Shown: one piece after another, positions 21,653 to 23,800 of the stretch
How the letters are laid out: each line of letters begins with the position of its first letter
Position numbering within the stretch: position 1 is the stretch's first letter
NCBI GenBank assembly: GCA_016280345.1
Contig: JAEEGN010000263.1
Span: 1 to 23,800 of the forward strand
Length of the DNA: 23,800 nt
Direction of reading: 5' to 3'
Origin: Selenomonadaceae bacterium
GTDB taxonomy: Bacteria; Bacillota; Negativicutes; Selenomonadales; Selenomonadaceae
Made by a program: the position numbers and the translations under genes
Notes under the pieces: generated by a model
The model's database searches: none
The model's input: the letters and a program-made list of their open reading frames with translations, nothing else
Told to the model about the DNA's origin: nothing

Positions 21653-22717
21653 TCAGTATGTCCGGAACATCTCCTGGATTTCATCCGGGCGGTTTGTCCG
21701 GGTGAGGGCGAGCTGCAGGAGGATGCGGGCCTTCGTCGGGGAGAGGGTGCCGGCGGAGAGGAAGGGCGGGCCGTCAGTCGGCAGGGCTTCGGGCACGACG
21801 GCGCCGCTGCCGGTCCGGGTGGCGCGGACCACGATGATGCCCCGGGCGGCGGCTTCGGCCAGAGCGGCTTCGGCGTCCCGGTGGACGCTGCCGTTGCCGG
21901 GGCCGGCATAGACGATACCCCGGACCCCTGCCTTCACGGCGGCCTCGACGAAGAGGCTGTCATCGCCGGCGTGGCCGTAAAGGATTTTCACGTAGGGGAG
22001 GGCGTCGAGACGGGCGACGTCAAATTCCGATCGCGTTGTGTGGCGGCGGGTGGAGGCGCGGTAAAAGGTGGGGACGCCGTCGTTCACGTAGCCCAGCAGG
22101 CCCAGGGACGGCGGCCGGAAAGCGTCGGTATTAAGGGTGTTCGTCTTGGCCGCTTCCCGGGCGGCGTTGATGTCGCCGTTCATGACGATCAGGACGCCCT
22201 GGCCGGCGGCGTCCGGGCAGGCGGCGGTTCGCACCGCTTCCAGGAGGTTCATGGGGCCGTCGGCGCTGATGGCGGTGGCCGGCCGCATGGCGCCGGTGAG
22301 TACCACAGGCCGGTCGCTTTGGACGGTGAGGTTCAGGAACCAGGCGGTTTCTTCCATGGTGTCGGTGCCGTGGGTGATGACGATGCCGTCGGCCTCGCCG
22401 GCCGCGAATATCTCGTTGACGCGGCGGGCCAGGCGGAGCCAGATATCGTCGGTCATGTCCTTGCTGTCGATGGCGCAGACCGTTTCCCCGGTGACGGTCG
22501 CCACTTCCTGGAGTTCCGGCACTTTTTCCATCAGCGACGCGATGTTCAAATCCCCGGCCTGGTAGCCGGTGACCGCCGTCTCCGAAGCGGCGCGGCCGGC
22601 GATGGTGCCGCCGGTGGCGAGAATGATGACGCGCGGCTGGGCGGCGGCTTCTGCTTTCTGACCGGCGATAGCGTTTACCAACAGGAGGAACAGGACGGAG
22701 GCGAGTAGCAGCTTCAT
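21653..22717 (-). CDS. L-asparaginase, exported (type II-like)
   Basis: The enzyme hydrolyses L-asparagine to aspartate and ammonia. The 354-aa product has a signal peptide (KLLLASVLFLLLVNAIAG, cleavage near residues 22-26), so it acts outside the cytoplasm. Catalytic motifs are complete: ATGGTIAG with Thr38, and HGTDTMEETA with H116-G-T118-D119. VVLTGAMRPATAISADGPMN and GDINAAREAAKTNT are also typical. ATG 22717 is preceded by AAAGGAGATG; a longer in-frame reading to 22822 crosses a terminator and is rejected. No ammonium or aspartate transporter adjoins it. Glutaminase side activity cannot be judged. Confidence 0.95.
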   Translation of the reverse strand: MKLLLASVLFLLLVNAIAGQKAEAAAQPRVIILATGGTIAGRAASETAVTGYQAGDLNIASLMEKVPELQEVATVTGETVCAIDSKDMTDDIWLRLARRVNEIFAAGEADGIVITHGTDTMEETAWFLNLTVQSDRPVVLTGAMRPATAISADGPMNLLEAVRTAACPDAAGQGVLIVMNGDINAAREAAKTNTLNTDAFRPPSLGLLGYVNDGVPTFYRASTRRHTTRSEFDVARLDALPYVKILYGHAGDDSLFVEAAVKAGVRGIVYAGPGNGSVHRDAEAALAEAAARGIIVVRATRTGSGAVVPEALPTDGPPFLSAGTLSPTKARILLQLALTRTNRPDEIQEMFRTY

Positions 22718-22756
22718 TTTCGGGCATCTCCTTTGCAGAATTCGTAGGGAAACAAG

Positions 22757-22784
22757 CAAGGACCCCGGGAAAGCGGGGTCCTTG
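22757..22784 (-). terminator. Terminator after the EAL-PAS gene
   Basis: CAAGGACCCCG (22757-22767) pairs perfectly with CGGGGTCCTTG (22774-22784). On the minus strand it is followed by CTTGTTT. It lies 6 bp after the stop at 22791 and separates this gene from the asparaginase gene. Confidence 0.8.
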
Positions 22785-22790
22785 CGGTAT

Positions 22791-23800
22791 TCACTTGTCG
22801 ACCACCATGGTAGCCGATCCATAGGCTTTGACGGGCTTGCCGTTCTCGTCGAATTCGTTGGTGTAACGGACGTGGAATGGGATGCGACCCACCGTCAGCG
22901 GGATGACAGCTTCCAGGTGGGGCTCGCCCTCCGCCAGCCGGCGGTGCCAGTCGCGGTACATGTCGGCGTAGTCCGGCGGGAAGATGCCCAGCTTGATGGC
23001 CGGCTCCGGGTAGTTCTTGATTATCGCCGGCAGATGCAGGTCCCGCATGCAGCGGAAGCAGGGCCGCATGACCTTCGTGGCGATGGTGTATTCCCAGGCA
23101 TAGACGTTGGCCTGCTCGCTGGCGAAGCGGAACCGCCGCTCGCTTTCAAAGAGGAGCTGGTAGTTCTTCTTTTCCTCGGTGATGTTCTGCACCATGGCGT
23201 AAATCAGGTATTGGTTCCCGGCGTTGCCGATGACCCGGATAAAGCTGCGGATACAGATGCGTTCACTGCCGCAGCATCGGGAGTAAAAGTTTCGCCAGGT
23301 TTCGCAGCTCTCTTCCTGGCCTGACTCAATGGCCTTCTGGATGGTCCGCACGTAGATGGCCCGGTTCTCCGCGTCGAGATTGTCCCAGGGGTTGGCGTTG
23401 GTGACGTCTGTCTCCGTGAGCCGCATACCGATTTCCCGCAGGTATTTCTCGTTGCACCGCAGGGTTTCGACTTTGCCGTCCTGATAGGAGAACAGCGCCG
23501 CGGCCCCGACGAAGTTGCTGAAGATCAGCGTTTCCATGGAACCGGGATCCCAGAACTTCCCGGCGTTCATGGCGTTCACGAGGGTCATGGCCGGCAGTGT
23601 CGGCTCGTGGGCCGTCTGCCGGAGTTTTTTCAGAAACTCGTCTTCGGGGAGCGGCTTGGAGTACACGTAGCCCTGGATGTAGTTGCAGCCGAGGCTCTTC
23701 ATGTAATCCGCCTGCTCCATCGTCTCGACGCCCTCCGAGATGATCGGCGTGTCCAGCCATTTGGCCATTTGCACCACCGAGCTCAGGATAATGCCGCCGC
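22791..23800 (-). CDS. EAL domain protein with two C-terminal PAS-like domains (5' end outside window)
   Basis: The reading frame is open to the right edge, so this is the 3' part of a larger gene. The visible start (GGIILSSVVQMAKWLD) and ISEGVETMEQADYMKSLGC, followed by YIQGYVYSKPLPEDEF, are the end of an EAL domain, the cyclic-di-GMP phosphodiesterase fold. Two PAS-like modules follow: about FSYQDGKVETLRCNEKYLRE to YAMVQNITEEKK, and FRFASEQANVYAWEY to GSATMVVDK. A helix between them (KKNYQLLFESERRFRF) is typical of linked sensor domains. PAS domains after the EAL domain, with nothing behind them, is the less common order. Whether GGDEF lies upstream cannot be seen. It probably links an input signal to c-di-GMP. 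Confidence 0.85.
   Translation of the reverse strand, partial: GGIILSSVVQMAKWLDTPIISEGVETMEQADYMKSLGCNYIQGYVYSKPLPEDEFLKKLRQTAHEPTLPAMTLVNAMNAGKFWDPGSMETLIFSNFVGAAALFSYQDGKVETLRCNEKYLREIGMRLTETDVTNANPWDNLDAENRAIYVRTIQKAIESGQEESCETWRNFYSRCCGSERICIRSFIRVIGNAGNQYLIYAMVQNITEEKKNYQLLFESERRFRFASEQANVYAWEYTIATKVMRPCFRCMRDLHLPAIIKNYPEPAIKLGIFPPDYADMYRDWHRRLAEGEPHLEAVIPLTVGRIPFHVRYTNEFDENGKPVKAYGSATMVVDK

Noticed and set aside
21630..21660. Terminator after the asparaginase gene
   Set aside because: The only stem (GAGC/GCTC) is 4 bp; no convincing terminator is seen.

Overview
The window is the chromosomal replication-origin region of a moderately GC-rich Firmicutes-type bacterium. The order rsmG-mnmG-mnmE / jag-yidC-yidD-rnpA-rpmH / dnaA-dnaN-yaaA-recF-DUF721-remB-gyrB is the Firmicutes oriC arrangement. 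The long DUF721 (DciA-like) protein between recF and remB, the GC content, frequent TTG starts and the secreted asparaginase make a member of the Negativicutes the most likely host. That placement is inference; no rRNA or species marker is present.

Layout. (1) 1-3258 is an accessory stretch. It holds an intact AAA ATPase/DUF4143 gene (169-1488, +) preceded by 32-bp-period direct repeats, an unrecognised secreted Gly-rich protein (1563-2525, -), a decayed copy of the rsmG 3' end with its terminator (2596-2739), and an internally deleted second DUF4143 ATPase (2836-3079, -). The remnant has its own set of repeats with the same 32-bp period. (2) 3259-9702 (all -) is the left replichore core: rpmH, rnpA, yidD, yidC, jag, then after a terminator mnmE, mnmG, rsmG. 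It covers ribosome/RNase P biogenesis, membrane insertion and tRNA/rRNA modification. (3) 9703-11776 holds dnaA flanked by two groups of DnaA boxes. The downstream group has a DnaA-trio-like tract and an AT-rich unwinding region very like the B. subtilis origin. (4) 11777-17450 (all +) is the replication operon dnaN, yaaA, recF, DUF721/DciA-like, remB, gyrB. It ends in a strong terminator with no gyrA behind it. (5) 17606-23800 holds housekeeping and accessory genes: htpX, a DUF1294 membrane protein, an ADP-ribosylglycohydrolase, a VWA protein, a guanylate-kinase-like P-loop protein, a secreted L-asparaginase, and the 3' part of an EAL-PAS-PAS protein that runs off the right edge.

The most interesting signals are regulatory. 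First, the ADP-ribosylglycohydrolase and VWA genes share a near-identical 17-bp palindrome placed exactly 76 bp before each start codon and 21 bp before each -10 box, so a small two-promoter regulon is likely. Second, the VWA promoter lies inside a long inverted repeat whose right arm is the ribosome binding site. Third, both DUF4143 ATPase loci carry three direct repeats at an exact 32-bp pitch that run into the promoter, although one of the two genes is a deletion remnant. Evidence rests on reading the sequence and on family knowledge; no database search was run.
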